Shown: piece by piece, positions 16,686 to 25,482 of the stretch
How positions within the stretch are numbered: the first letter of the stretch is position 1
How the letters are laid out: every line of letters begins with the position of its first letter
From: Photobacterium leiognathi
Lineage (GTDB): Bacteria; Pseudomonadota; Gammaproteobacteria; Enterobacterales; Vibrionaceae
DNA: 64,000 nt
Direction of reading: 5' to 3'
NCBI RefSeq assembly: GCF_030685535.1
Contig: NZ_CP131601.1
Location: 1,116,001 to 1,180,000 of the forward strand
The notes under the pieces: generated by a model
What the model was told of the DNA's origin: nothing
The model's database searches: none
What the model saw: only the letters and a program-made list of their open reading frames with translations
Position numbers and translations under genes: made by a program

Positions 16686-17912
16686 CTATCCCATAAACTT
16701 CGTCATAAAGTTGCTGATGTTTGAAAGGCTAGCTGCAGCCATTACCACCACAATTAATACACCTGTAACGGTTAGGTATATCGGGTGTTTGTAATCTCCC
16801 ACGATATCTTTGCGGCGAGTTGCTGCCAGTACCATAGCTAATACCACTGGCAGAATAATACTGTTGATAAGACTGACTAACATCAGCAGTAGAATAGGCA
16901 TGTTCATGGTCACGGTGCCAAGACTGGTGATGATGATAAAGCCCACACACCATGCTTTTTCATTGCGCGCAACCACAGGGAATAGGGTCTTAATTAGCGA
17001 GATTGCCATGTAAGAGTTACCAACCACCGAAGTAATTGAAGCGACGAACAGCACTAAACCAAAGATAAAGTAACCTACTTCGCCAGCACCTTGACGGAAA
17101 GCATCTGCGGCAGGGTTGGAGGTATCTAATACCGCACCTGTTGCAATTACACCAAATACCGCTAAGAACAGCAGAATACGAATTACTACTGCGATTGAAA
17201 TGCCTGCCCATGCCGCTTTTTTGATGGATGCTACGTTGTCTTTACCTTGTAAACCTACATCAACTAAACGCTGCGCACCTGTGTAGTAACCACCTACAGC
17301 ACCACCAACGATGGTTAATGTTGGCAGTAATAGGTTACTCATATCGGCTGGCAATACGGCTGCTTGTAGTGTTTCACCCATTGGCGGTAGGCTGGTCATG
17401 GCGACATAAGCAATCAGCACAATCATAAACAAGCCAAGGTAGCGCGCCATTTGATCCATACGTTTTGAAGCGTTATGAACGACAAACAGTAAGCAGCCTA
17501 CAACGCCAGTAAACAGTGCGCCCCATGTGGTATCAACACCTGTTAAAACATTAATGCCTAACGCAGCTCCACTGACGTTACCGAAGTTAAATGCTACAGC
17601 ACCAAGTGCCAGCAGAATACCCACAACATAGCCCATTCCTGGTGCCACACGGTTAGCAATGTCTTGGATTCGCAGGCCAGATACACCGACAATGCGCCAT
17701 AAGTTCATCACAATACCAAAGGTGATGAACATCGAAGCGAAGACAGGAAATGCCATGTCGATTTTGTAGATGTTAGTAAAAACGGCGGTTTGAGTCAGAA
17801 AGCCGGGACCAACAGAAGTGGTGGACATTAAGAATGCTACGCTCAAAATCGCTTTGTTTTGCCAAGAAGTGTTTTGAGTGGCAGCGGGTGCTGCAGAAGT
17901 CATCGTTGTCAT
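16686..17912 (-). CDS. NRAMP-like divalent metal ion transporter (atypical)
   Basis: 408-aa inner-membrane protein with about 11 hydrophobic segments, related to the NRAMP (MntH) superfamily. The family's TM1 metal motif DPGN is absent: after SVGPGF the chain continues LTQTAVFT. The TM6 MPHN-type motif is replaced by GGYYTGAQRL. So a distant NRAMP branch with a different substrate (for example Mg, or a non-metal solute) is possible. It is monocistronic, with a good promoter at 18048-18076 and a long leader. The N-terminus before W17 is Ala/Thr-rich and ATGs at 17912 and 17903 are both possible; no strong ribosome site decides. Confidence 0.7.
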   Translation of the reverse strand: MTTMTSAAPAATQNTSWQNKAILSVAFLMSTTSVGPGFLTQTAVFTNIYKIDMAFPVFASMFITFGIVMNLWRIVGVSGLRIQDIANRVAPGMGYVVGILLALGAVAFNFGNVSGAALGINVLTGVDTTWGALFTGVVGCLLFVVHNASKRMDQMARYLGLFMIVLIAYVAMTSLPPMGETLQAAVLPADMSNLLLPTLTIVGGAVGGYYTGAQRLVDVGLQGKDNVASIKKAAWAGISIAVVIRILLFLAVFGVIATGAVLDTSNPAADAFRQGAGEVGYFIFGLVLFVASITSVVGNSYMAISLIKTLFPVVARNEKAWCVGFIIITSLGTVTMNMPILLLMLVSLINSIILPVVLAMVLAATRRKDIVGDYKHPIYLTVTGVLIVVVMAAASLSNISNFMTKFMG

Positions 17913-17927
17913 GTTGGTCTCTAAAAT

Positions 17928-17963
17928 GTTGTCTCTCTCTTTATAGAAAAAAAGAAAGACAAC
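17928..17963 (-). promoter_or_regulatory. Hairpin in the 5' leader of the NRAMP-like gene
   Basis: On the minus strand GTTGTCTTTCT pairs with AGAGAGACAAC (11 bp with one U-G wobble) around a 14-base loop, ending 15 bases before the ATG at 17912. Its position next to the ribosome site suggests control of translation, but it matches no riboswitch class that I recognise. Confidence 0.4.
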
Positions 17964-18047
17964 TGACCAAGATCAGCTGACTAAAAGAAAAGAATAAAAA
18001 ACGTAAAAACAGGCAGTTACGAGATGTAATCGTTTGCTTGACGGCGG

Positions 18048-18076
18048 ATTCTAGAGACATAGAGCAAGACTGTCAA
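18048..18076 (-). promoter_or_regulatory. Sigma-70 promoter of the NRAMP-like gene
   Basis: On the minus strand a perfect TTGACA (18076-18071), a 17-base spacer and TAGAAT (18053-18048). It predicts a start near 18041 and a leader of about 130 bases. Confidence 0.7.
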
Positions 18077-18200
18077 CGAAAAAATAGAATAAAAATTGTT
18101 TTTGTCTGTTTGGGTAAGATTTATTTTTGAAAGGAATTTTTCGTGATGGTTTTATGCCGTGTGGTTTGGTTTTGTCAGCAATTAGAGAGCTGAAAAGAGA

Positions 18201-18227
18201 AAGTCGCTGAATGAAGATCAGCGACTT
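18201..18227 (-). terminator. Terminator of the LysE/RhtB-family gene
   Basis: Stem AAGTCGCTGA/TCAGCGACTT with a 7-base loop just past the stop at 18241. On the minus strand it is followed by TTCTCTTTTC. Confidence 0.7.
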
Positions 18228-18240
18228 TGCGTGGAAAGCG

Positions 18241-18852
18241 TTACGATTTTAGCGCTAATACTGTACCGAAGGTAACGAGTCCAGCACCACATAATTGGTT
18301 TAGGAGTTTCTTCATATTCAATAAGCGTGTTTGCAGTGCTTTTGAGGTAAATAGAATCGCAACAAGGCTAAACCATAAAAAGTGCATCGCAATCATATAA
18401 GCGCCATATAGCAAGGCAACATGGTTATCGCTTGCATTTGTCGACACTACTTGGCTAAACACACTTAAGAAAAACAACATGGTTTTAGGGTTTAAGGCGT
18501 TACAAAGAAAGCCTTGTGCCAGAAAGTGTTTGCCACTTTTGCTTGGTGCAGTGTCGCCTTGTAGATCGGTTTTGTTGTCAGAAAAAAAGATCCCTTTAAC
18601 GCCTAAATAAATTAAGTAGGCAGCACCTGCATAGCGAATGGCATTAAAGAGCATTTCATTTTGTGAGATAAGGTAACTGATCCCCAATAATGAATAAGTA
18701 ATGTGTATGGTGATTGCAAGGCTAATACCAATTGCTGTCCAGATCCCTGCTGAACGCCCGTGGTTAAGGCTGTTTTTTAACACTAATACGAAGTCAGCAC
18801 CCGGGCTGATTACAATCAATAATCCTAAAATCGCTAAGCTGATCAGTTCCAT
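18241..18852 (-). CDS. LysE/RhtB-family amino-acid exporter
   Basis: 203-aa inner-membrane protein with six predicted membrane segments and the RhtB-type N-terminal motif SPGADFVLVLKNSL, expected to export an amino acid (homoserine, threonine, lysine or similar; substrate not readable). NPKTMLFFLSVF in the middle is also typical. It is divergent from a LysR-type regulator gene 98 bases away (18951), the usual arrangement for an exporter under a dedicated LysR activator (inference). A terminator follows at once. Confidence 0.88.
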   Translation of the reverse strand: MELISLAILGLLIVISPGADFVLVLKNSLNHGRSAGIWTAIGISLAITIHITYSLLGISYLISQNEMLFNAIRYAGAAYLIYLGVKGIFFSDNKTDLQGDTAPSKSGKHFLAQGFLCNALNPKTMLFFLSVFSQVVSTNASDNHVALLYGAYMIAMHFLWFSLVAILFTSKALQTRLLNMKKLLNQLCGAGLVTFGTVLALKS

Positions 18853-18932
18853 TTATCCCCCAAACAAGTCTGTAATGACGTTATTGTATGCGTGCGATGG
18901 CTATGTTTTAATCGAAAAGAAGTGGAATAACA

Positions 18933-18949
18933 TGTGAGAAAAATTCACA
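18933..18949. promoter_or_regulatory. Inverted repeat just before the LysR-type gene
   Basis: TGTGA-N7-TCACA lies directly before the ATG at 18951, where a ribosome site would be. No Shine-Dalgarno sequence is seen otherwise. It may be an operator in the divergent promoter region; the 7-base spacer is one longer than a standard CRP site. Confidence 0.35.
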
Positions 18950-18950
18950 G

Positions 18951-19835
18951 ATGAGATATCTTAAAGCATTTCATGTATTCGATGTGTCAGCGTCATGTTC
19001 AAGTTTTAGTGAAGCAGCACTGCAATTGAATATTACGCATGGCGCGGTGAGCAAACAGATCAAAACCTTAGAAACCTATTTAGGGGTTGAGCTCTTTTAT
19101 AAGAAAGGGCGCAATGTTTATTTAACGACACAAGGGGAAAAGTTAAAGGTAGCGACTCGGCAGGCATTTAGCGAATTAGAAACTAGCGTTCATGAATTAC
19201 GTCAATCTCAGACTCAAGCGTTGGAAGTCTCTTGTGAACCTACATTAACCATGCGTTGGTTAATGCCTCGGTTAGCGGATTTCTATGAAAGATCAGGAAT
19301 TGATGTGCGGCTATCAACTGCGGGTGGGGCAATTGAATTAGGGGCTAATGGGTTATCTTTGGCTATTCGTCGTGATGATTTTGAGTGTCTTCGTGATTAC
19401 CATAAAACACCGTTAGTGGCGGAATGGGTTGGGCCTGTGTTTTCACCTGAGTATTGGGAGAAAGTAAAACATGATCTGCGTGAAATAACGCTAATTCATA
19501 GCGCCACTAGACCGACAGCATGGCAGAGTTGGCAAGACAAAAGCCATCATTGCCTTGATATAAAAGGGAAGCATCAACAAACATTTGGTCACTTTTATTT
19601 TTGTATTCAAGCGGCGATTGATGGTTTAGGCGCGGCGATGGGCTCATATCCTTTTGTGATGGATGATATAAAGCGTGGTGTGCTTGTTGCCCCATTTGGT
19701 TTTGTCCCATCAGGTTGTGATTATATGTTGATGAGTACAAAAACAGAGTTAGAAGGCGCTGAAGCATTATTTTCAACATGGCTTGCTGAGCATTTATCGC
19801 AAGCAATTCCGACTCGTGATGAGCAAGAAAAGTGA
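18951..19835 (+). CDS. LysR-type transcriptional regulator (GcvA-like)
   Basis: 294 aa. A winged helix-turn-helix at residues 1-60 (SFSEAALQLNITHGAVSKQIKTLE) precedes a substrate-binding domain. It starts MRYLKAFHVFDVSAS, as in GcvA/AmpR-like regulators. It is divergent from the LysE/RhtB exporter, which it probably controls (inference from arrangement). There is no ribosome site at normal spacing; an inverted repeat occupies that place. It ends before a hairpin shared with the convergent protease gene. Confidence 0.88.
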   Translation: MRYLKAFHVFDVSASCSSFSEAALQLNITHGAVSKQIKTLETYLGVELFYKKGRNVYLTTQGEKLKVATRQAFSELETSVHELRQSQTQALEVSCEPTLTMRWLMPRLADFYERSGIDVRLSTAGGAIELGANGLSLAIRRDDFECLRDYHKTPLVAEWVGPVFSPEYWEKVKHDLREITLIHSATRPTAWQSWQDKSHHCLDIKGKHQQTFGHFYFCIQAAIDGLGAAMGSYPFVMDDIKRGVLVAPFGFVPSGCDYMLMSTKTELEGAEALFSTWLAEHLSQAIPTRDEQEK

Positions 19836-19851
19836 CTGTATTTGAAACAAG

Positions 19852-19877
19852 AAAGCCGCTTGAATACAGCGGCTTTT
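19852..19877. terminator. Bidirectional terminator
   Basis: Stem AAAGCCGCT/AGCGGCTTT with a 7-base loop between the convergent LysR and M48 genes; T-run on the plus side, weaker A-rich flank on the other. Confidence 0.7.
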
Positions 19878-19901
19878 GTTGTTGTAAGTTAGCTATTGCC
19901 G

Positions 19902-20696
19902 TTAAGCTTCACGGGCAATTAAGTTTGGTTCTTGGGTATTTCCTTGATAGGTATTAATTGCGATAACACGTTTAGTCATACGAGGATGGCTAGAGGTGAT
20001 TTCTTGGAGAAAACCAAAGACTGCAGGCACGCTTAGCTCTTGTTGTACAAAGCTATCGTTATTGGTAGCAGCTAATAGCTCTTTACTGCCTGAAGCTAAT
20101 GCAATCAGCGCGTTCAGGCTGGCTTGTTTATTGTTCACGATTTCTGCTGCAATGCGGTCACAGGTTAGTTCACAAGCACGGCTATAAGCTGAACCTAAGA
20201 AAGGAACGAACATCGCAGGTTTCATGAGTAGGTTGATCCAAAAGTTTACGTGACCTGCGGCGTGGTGTGCGAGTTCATGGGCAATCACAAAACGTAGTTG
20301 GTCTTGTTTTTTCTCTTCCCATAATAAATCAACTAAATCACTAAATAGCAGGGTGTATTTACGAGATAAAAACTTCACGGCTAAAGCGTTAGTTAAACCT
20401 TGCGCGTTAACAATAAACATTTCTGGTTTGTTTTTAATACTTAGCGCAGTGGCAATTTCGTTAGCCATGGTATTTAAGCTGGTATATTGATTATTATTTA
20501 CGTGAACCGCATTACCAAAAATACTGGCTTGGAAAAATTTACTAGATAGCCATAAAAAGAATGCTATTGGGATAAGAAAAACAAGAATGCTAAATAAAGT
20601 ACCGAGCAATAATGCTGCCCAAATTAATCCACCAATAATAATGCATAACATTCTATAAAGGTTTTCTTTAGGGTGACGCAACGCTGAAACATTCAT
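19902..20696 (-). CDS. M48-family membrane zinc metalloprotease
   Basis: 264 aa. Two hydrophobic segments near the N-terminus (about 16-60) anchor it in the inner membrane. The zinc motif HELAHH lies near residue 140 and the third ligand is in ELTCDRIAA near 180, as in HtpX-like proteases. It is a relative of HtpX but not HtpX itself, judging by length and lack of the typical start. Substrates unknown; a role in membrane protein quality control is inferred. Single gene, convergent with the LysR gene. Confidence 0.85.
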   Translation of the reverse strand: MNVSALRHPKENLYRMLCIIIGGLIWAALLLGTLFSILVFLIPIAFFLWLSSKFFQASIFGNAVHVNNNQYTSLNTMANEIATALSIKNKPEMFIVNAQGLTNALAVKFLSRKYTLLFSDLVDLLWEEKKQDQLRFVIAHELAHHAAGHVNFWINLLMKPAMFVPFLGSAYSRACELTCDRIAAEIVNNKQASLNALIALASGSKELLAATNNDSFVQQELSVPAVFGFLQEITSSHPRMTKRVIAINTYQGNTQEPNLIAREA

Positions 20697-21213
20697 TAAG
20701 CAATTCCTTATACGTTAATTTAGATCCAAATAAAGTGGCAAAATAATGCGTCAGATTTGAATGTTGGTGCAATTAAGTAAGTATAAAAATGCGATGTTAG
20801 TAATAAAAATGTATAATTATTGTGAAATTAAAATAATTATCTGTAGATTCACTCTGTTAGATATTTCTATGGGGAATGAAATACTTATAAACCGCTATCA
20901 TTAATCAATGTTTTTTTAATTGAGCTTACTCACGTTTTTTAAATTTTTTTCTTGCTGATTTTTATTATTGTTTACGCATTGAAATAATATATTTTATTTA
21001 AAAGACAATAAGAAATGAATATTGAGAACAACGTCAAAGTTAAAATTTAAGTTCATTATGACGCTCACTTTTTTGTTTTAGATCAAATAAAACTAGTAAC
21101 TAAGTCGGTAAAACAATCTTAAAAGGTATTTGATTATTCCTTTTTGTAATTAACGAAAGCATTTTAACAAGAGTGTTTTGGTAATTAGTTTTCTTGATAT
21201 TAAGGTGAGTATT
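20697..21213. other. AT-rich intergenic region
   Basis: 517 bases between the divergent protease and alcohol dehydrogenase genes. Very AT-rich, with several T-runs. Promoters for both genes must lie here, but I cannot pick a convincing -35/-10 pair, operator or RNA gene. Confidence 0.5.
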
Positions 21214-22362
21214 ATGAGTAGTGCATTTTATATTCCTACAGTTAACTTCATGGGTGCTGGCTGTCTTACCCAAGCTGCAGATGCGATTAAATCTCACTGT
21301 TTTAAAAAAGCATTAATTGTTACCGATAAAGTATTGAACCAAATTGGTGTTGTCACTCAAGTGGCAGTATTGCTCACTGAGCGTGATATTGACTCTGTGG
21401 TTTACGATGGCACTCAACCAAACCCAACCATTAAAAATGTTGATGAAGGTTTAGCGTTATTAAAAGAAAACCAATGTGATTTTGTAATTTCATTAGGCGG
21501 TGGTTCGCCACATGACTGCGCAAAAGGTATTGCGCTATTAGCTGCGAATGGTGGTCAAATTGGTGACTACGAGGGTGTTGATCGCTCTGCAAAAGCACAG
21601 CTACCTGTGGTTGCTATTAACACTACAGCGGGTACTGCATCTGAAATGACCCGTTTCTGTATCATTACTGATGAAGAGCGTCATATTAAAATGGCGATCG
21701 TGGATAAGAACACCACGCCATTAATGTCAGTCAATGATCCACAATTAATGTTGGCAAAACCAGCATCACTAACCGCTGCAACAGGTATGGATGCATTAAC
21801 TCATGCTATCGAAGCGTATGTTTCAACAGCCGCAACGCCAATTACTGATGCTGTGGCAATTAAAGCGATTGAGTTAATTCAACAAAACCTACGTACCGCA
21901 GTGAAAGAAGGTCAAAACCTTAATGCACGTGAGCAAATGGCGTATGCGCAGTTTATGGCAGGTATGGCATTTAACAACGCATCACTTGGTTATGTACATG
22001 CGATGGCGCACCAGTTAGGCGGTTACTACAATCTTCCTCATGGTGTATGTAATGCGGTATTACTTCCGCATGTTCAGCGTTATAACGCACAAGTATCAGC
22101 TGAGCGTTTACGTGATGTTGCTAAGGCAATGGGTGTTGATGTTGAAGGTATGACAGCAGAGCAGGGTGCAGACTCAGCACTTGAAGCAATTGTGGCGTTA
22201 TCTAAAGATGTAGGTATTCCATCAGGTTTAAAAGAGCTTGGTGCGAAGGAAGAGGATATTGCATTGTTAGCTGATAATGCGCTGAAAGATACTTGTGGTT
22301 TCACTAACCCTAAACAAGCAACGCATGAAGAAATCTCACAGATCTTTATGGCTGCAATGTAA
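21214..22362 (+). CDS. yiaY: Iron-containing alcohol dehydrogenase, YiaY type
   Basis: 382 aa, closely matching E. coli YiaY along its full length; it interconverts alcohols and aldehydes with NAD. The dinucleotide-binding motif [11 protein letters not shown] and the iron ligands in [13 protein letters not shown] and [12 protein letters not shown]...NLPHG are intact. The start at 21214 is preferred over an upstream in-frame GTG/TTG because TAAGGTGAG lies just before it and [11 protein letters not shown] aligns with the family start. Single gene with its own terminator; the real substrate is unproven. Confidence 0.9.
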   Translation: MSSAFYIPTVNFMGAGCLTQAADAIKSHCFKKALIVTDKVLNQIGVVTQVAVLLTERDIDSVVYDGTQPNPTIKNVDEGLALLKENQCDFVISLGGGSPHDCAKGIALLAANGGQIGDYEGVDRSAKAQLPVVAINTTAGTASEMTRFCIITDEERHIKMAIVDKNTTPLMSVNDPQLMLAKPASLTAATGMDALTHAIEAYVSTAATPITDAVAIKAIELIQQNLRTAVKEGQNLNAREQMAYAQFMAGMAFNNASLGYVHAMAHQLGGYYNLPHGVCNAVLLPHVQRYNAQVSAERLRDVAKAMGVDVEGMTAEQGADSALEAIVALSKDVGIPSGLKELGAKEEDIALLADNALKDTCGFTNPKQATHEEISQIFMAAM

Positions 22363-22383
22363 TAACTAAAGTCATGGGATAGT

Positions 22384-22412
22384 AAAAAGGCAATCAGATG
22401 ATTGCCTTTTTT
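22384..22412 (+). terminator. Terminator of the alcohol dehydrogenase gene
   Basis: AAAAGGCAATCA/TGATTGCCTTTT stem with a very short loop and T-run, 22 bases after the stop; may also serve the convergent cardiolipin synthase gene. Confidence 0.8.
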
Positions 22413-22450
22413 ATTACTCGTTGTTTATTGCTTGTTTAATTAAGCATGAT

Positions 22451-23905
22451 TTACAACAGAGGACTAAACATATAGAAGGAGCGTTCAACGAGTTTGTTCT
22501 TCATCGAACGTTTACTCCATTGTTCTTTATTTACTTCATCAGAGTCTGCAATGTAGCTTTGCTGTAGTTGGCTTAGCTCTTGGGTAAAGACAATATTATC
22601 GACAGCCATGGTGACTTCAAAGTTGAGCCATAAGCTGCGCATATCCAAATTCACCGTACCAATTAAGCAGTGGCTTTCATCAATCACAACAGATTTGGTG
22701 TGTAATAGACCACCATGAAAACGATGAATATGTACGCCTGATTCTAATAAATCACTAAAGAACGAACGGCTTGCCCATTCCACCATCACAGAGTCATTTT
22801 TACGTGGGATCACAACATGTACTTCAACACCACGTTCTGCGGCACCTTTCATCGCATGTAATAAATGCTCACTTGGAACAAAGTAAGGTGTGGTGATCAC
22901 TACAGAGCGTTGAGCTTGGTAAATACTCAACAGTAATACTTGATGAATAATATCATCGGGCATACCTGGGCCTGATGGAATCACTTGTACCGTATCTTTA
23001 TGCGCTGTATCGAAAGAGCATGACGGTAAAGGTGGTAAGAAGCGCTTACCCGTTTCTACTTCCCAATCCCATGCTTGAATACAATTTAATACCGATACGG
23101 TAGGGCCAGAAATTCGCACCATCACATCAACCCATTGCCCAACACCAGCATTGATTTTAAAGAATGCAGGATCGACCAAGTTCATTGAACCTGTGTAAGC
23201 AATGTGATCATCAATCACGACAATTTTACGATGTAGGCGCAGATCAAGACGACGGAAGAACATACGAAATGGTGAAACTGCTAAGGCTTCAACCAATTCA
23301 ATACCTGCGCCACGCATCAGTTTAGGCCAATGCGATTGGAAGAAACGCATACTGCCAGCAGAATCTAATAATAAACGTATTTTTACCCCACGTTTACTGG
23401 CTTGAATAAGTGCAATACCCACTTCATCCGCCAGACCGCCAGGATTCCAAATATAAAATTCAAGATGGATAGAGTGTTGTGCTTGGTTAATATCAGCGAC
23501 CAGTGAGCGTAAAATTTCTTGCGGTGATGATTGCAGCGATAGGTCGTTGCCAATTAATCCTGGAATGCCTAAGCGATTTTCACATAAATCACTGATTGGT
23601 TTGGCAACAAGGCTCATTTGTTGTGGTTGATGCCCCGGACAATCATTGAGTTGCTTAAACCAGTTACCAAAAGGCAAGAACATTTCACGAGCACGTTCAG
23701 CACGTTTTTTGCCAAGGTTTAATTCACCAAATAATAGGTATGCGATGACCCCACCGATAGGTACGATGTAAATGATCATCATCCAAGCGAGTGAAACACC
23801 CACAACTCGACGTTTAAAAACGACACGGACTGTGACTGCTGCAATCAGCAGCCAATAAGCGAAGACGCCAATCCACGTTAAGACTTGATAAAATTGTTCC
23901 ATCAA
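22451..23905 (-). CDS. clsA: Cardiolipin synthase A
   Basis: 484 aa, the standard length. Two N-terminal membrane segments are followed by two phospholipase-D HKD motifs: LHRKIVVIDD near residue 225 and LLHTKSVVIDE near 405, with GSMNL and GTVNLDMRS after them. It joins two phosphatidylglycerol molecules into cardiolipin at the inner membrane. Single gene, convergent with yiaY. Confidence 0.95.
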   Translation of the reverse strand: MMEQFYQVLTWIGVFAYWLLIAAVTVRVVFKRRVVGVSLAWMMIIYIVPIGGVIAYLLFGELNLGKKRAERAREMFLPFGNWFKQLNDCPGHQPQQMSLVAKPISDLCENRLGIPGLIGNDLSLQSSPQEILRSLVADINQAQHSIHLEFYIWNPGGLADEVGIALIQASKRGVKIRLLLDSAGSMRFFQSHWPKLMRGAGIELVEALAVSPFRMFFRRLDLRLHRKIVVIDDHIAYTGSMNLVDPAFFKINAGVGQWVDVMVRISGPTVSVLNCIQAWDWEVETGKRFLPPLPSCSFDTAHKDTVQVIPSGPGMPDDIIHQVLLLSIYQAQRSVVITTPYFVPSEHLLHAMKGAAERGVEVHVVIPRKNDSVMVEWASRSFFSDLLESGVHIHRFHGGLLHTKSVVIDESHCLIGTVNLDMRSLWLNFEVTMAVDNIVFTQELSQLQQSYIADSDEVNKEQWSKRSMKNKLVERSFYMFSPLL

Positions 23906-24186
23906 AAGACTTCGTTGTTAAAAAAATACGTTATCGACATATAGTGCATTGAAATATCAGAAAATCCTAGTATGCAGTTTATCTATTAACTCAAAATGCG
24001 TGAAAAATCAGTTTTTATATGTTTTAAATCATGCATTTTTTGTACCTGTCATGTTTTCGCTAGGTGAAATACGATAGGGATAATATCCACTATAAGACCT
24101 TCGATATGTGCGTTTATTTTTAGCACGACTTTTTCTTTTTTGCTGAGCTAGTTATACTCGCCCGCTCATTTTCAGTAGGAAATTCC

Positions 24187-24873
24187 ATGTTTACTCTTGT
24201 TTACCAGCATCCTGATTTTCTTGTGATCAATAAACATCCCGGGATCAGTGTCCATAAAGATGATAATGATCAGCCGTTACTTGTCGCTGTTGCTGAACAA
24301 ACAGGGGATGAAAAACTGTATTTGATCCATCGTCTCGACAAGATGACATCAGGATTATTGCTATTAGGGCGTAATAAAGAAGCGGCGTCGATTCTGTCTT
24401 CTAATTTTGCTGAACGTGTCGTCGAAAAGTTTTATGTTGCGATTGGCACTAAAAAGCCGAAGAAAAAACAAGGTGTGGTGATTGGTGATATGTCACGTTC
24501 ACGCCGTAGTAGCTGGAAGTTAGAAAGCACTAAAGAGAACCCTGCTGTAACGCAATTTTTCTCTGCTGCGGCAGGAGAGGGGCGTCGCGTCTTTTTATGT
24601 AAGCCACATACAGGAAAAACCCATCAGATCCGTGTTGCTTTGCGCAGTGTCGGTTCAGGCATTACTGGCGATGATATTTATGGCACAGAAGCGGCTGATC
24701 GTGGTTATTTACATGCTTATGCCTTGTCATTTCCTTATAAAGGTGAAACGCAACGTTTTATTTGCCCGCCAACTGAAGGCGAATTATGGCAAGTGGCAGA
24801 AACGCAACAAGCATTAACTGAGTGGCAGCAGCCTTGGCAATTAGCTTGGCCAGTATTACCGCATAAAAAGTAA
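24187..24873 (+). CDS. RluA-family RNA pseudouridine synthase (TIGR01621 type)
   Basis: 228 aa with the family motif HRLDKMTSGLLLLGR (catalytic Asp near residue 50) and the later RVALRSVG...GDDIYG segment. There is no S4 domain, so it is the short RluA/TruC-like form. It isomerises uridine in an RNA I cannot name. The stop codon touches the end of a repeat element starting at 24874. Confidence 0.85.
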   Translation: MFTLVYQHPDFLVINKHPGISVHKDDNDQPLLVAVAEQTGDEKLYLIHRLDKMTSGLLLLGRNKEAASILSSNFAERVVEKFYVAIGTKKPKKKQGVVIGDMSRSRRSSWKLESTKENPAVTQFFSAAAGEGRRVFLCKPHTGKTHQIRVALRSVGSGITGDDIYGTEAADRGYLHAYALSFPYKGETQRFICPPTEGELWQVAETQQALTEWQQPWQLAWPVLPHKK

Positions 24874-24971
24874 TATACCCAAGTAACTTCAAGATGCAGT
24901 GTTCAGCGAGATGACCTTAGTTCTCAGGCGCGGCAACGATTAGCAGATATAGTGGTTCTACATTAAGAATC
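24874..24971. repeat. Half copy of a palindromic-ended intergenic element
   Basis: 98 bases starting TATACCCAAGTAACTTCAAG, about 93% identical (7 differences) to the left part of the full element at 28577-28844. The right half and the second inverted end are missing. It begins on the base after the TAA of the preceding gene. Confidence 0.8.
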
Positions 24972-24988
24972 TATATACGTTATTTTGG

Positions 24989-25037
24989 TGATTTTCCGCA
25001 GTTAACTTTGCTAGAATCAGGAAACTGCGGAAATCAC
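24989..25037. repeat. Inverted repeat upstream of the small ORF
   Basis: TGATTTTCCGCAGTT faces AACTGCGGAAATCA across 19 bases, 14-15 bp arms with one extra T. It has no T-run, and lies about 95 bases before the small ORF at 25133. Function unknown. Confidence 0.5.
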
Positions 25038-25132
25038 GAGCGATTAATCTGCGTATTTACCTGAACACTATCACTCTGAGTAGGGTTAACGTATAATGAC
25101 CGCCTAGGATTAACCTAGCACAGAGAAAAACC

Positions 25133-25402
25133 ATGCGTATTGCCCGTACACGAAACCGTAGAAAGCAAATCAACAACAAACGACAGCAACGTCATTGTCG
25201 TTATCGGGCTCAGCAGTTCTTCCACTCCATAGATACTTCCCATTATTCTCCTTATTCCCCAGCGCATCCTGCCGCTAATGCTTCTCCTTTTCTTGTATCA
25301 CCTGTTCTTATTTACTGTAATTACCCAGCGTTCATTCCTTCTTTTATTAATAGTGAAACGTCCTCGACACCAATGCCATGCGCTATGTTACTCGCCGCAT
25401 GA
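25133..25402 (+). CDS. Possible small arginine-rich protein (89 aa), uncertain
   Basis: The N-terminal third is Arg/Gln/Asn-rich (RTRNRRKQINNKRQQRHCRY); the rest is Pro/Ser-rich and weakly hydrophobic. I do not recognise it. TATAAT at 25092-25097 lies 35 bases before the ATG but has no convincing -35. The ribosome site (AGAGAAAAACC) is poor. It fills an otherwise long gap before a methyltransferase gene 80 bases downstream and could be a real small gene, a leader peptide, or chance. Confidence 0.3.
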   Translation: MRIARTRNRRKQINNKRQQRHCRYRAQQFFHSIDTSHYSPYSPAHPAANASPFLVSPVLIYCNYPAFIPSFINSETSSTPMPCAMLLAA

Positions 25403-25482
25403 ATAATACTCAGTGCAGAAACTGGCATTCTTGTTGTCAGTGGTTAAAATAGCGCTCTTAATTCACTATATAGTTTGAAGTT

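Larger units (their letters stand above)
17913..18240. other. Leader of the NRAMP-like gene and exporter 3' region
   Basis: 328 bases without a gene. It holds the minus-strand promoter at 18048-18076, about 130 bases of transcribed leader with a hairpin close to the start codon, and the terminator of the LysE/RhtB gene at 18201-18227. Confidence 0.65.
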
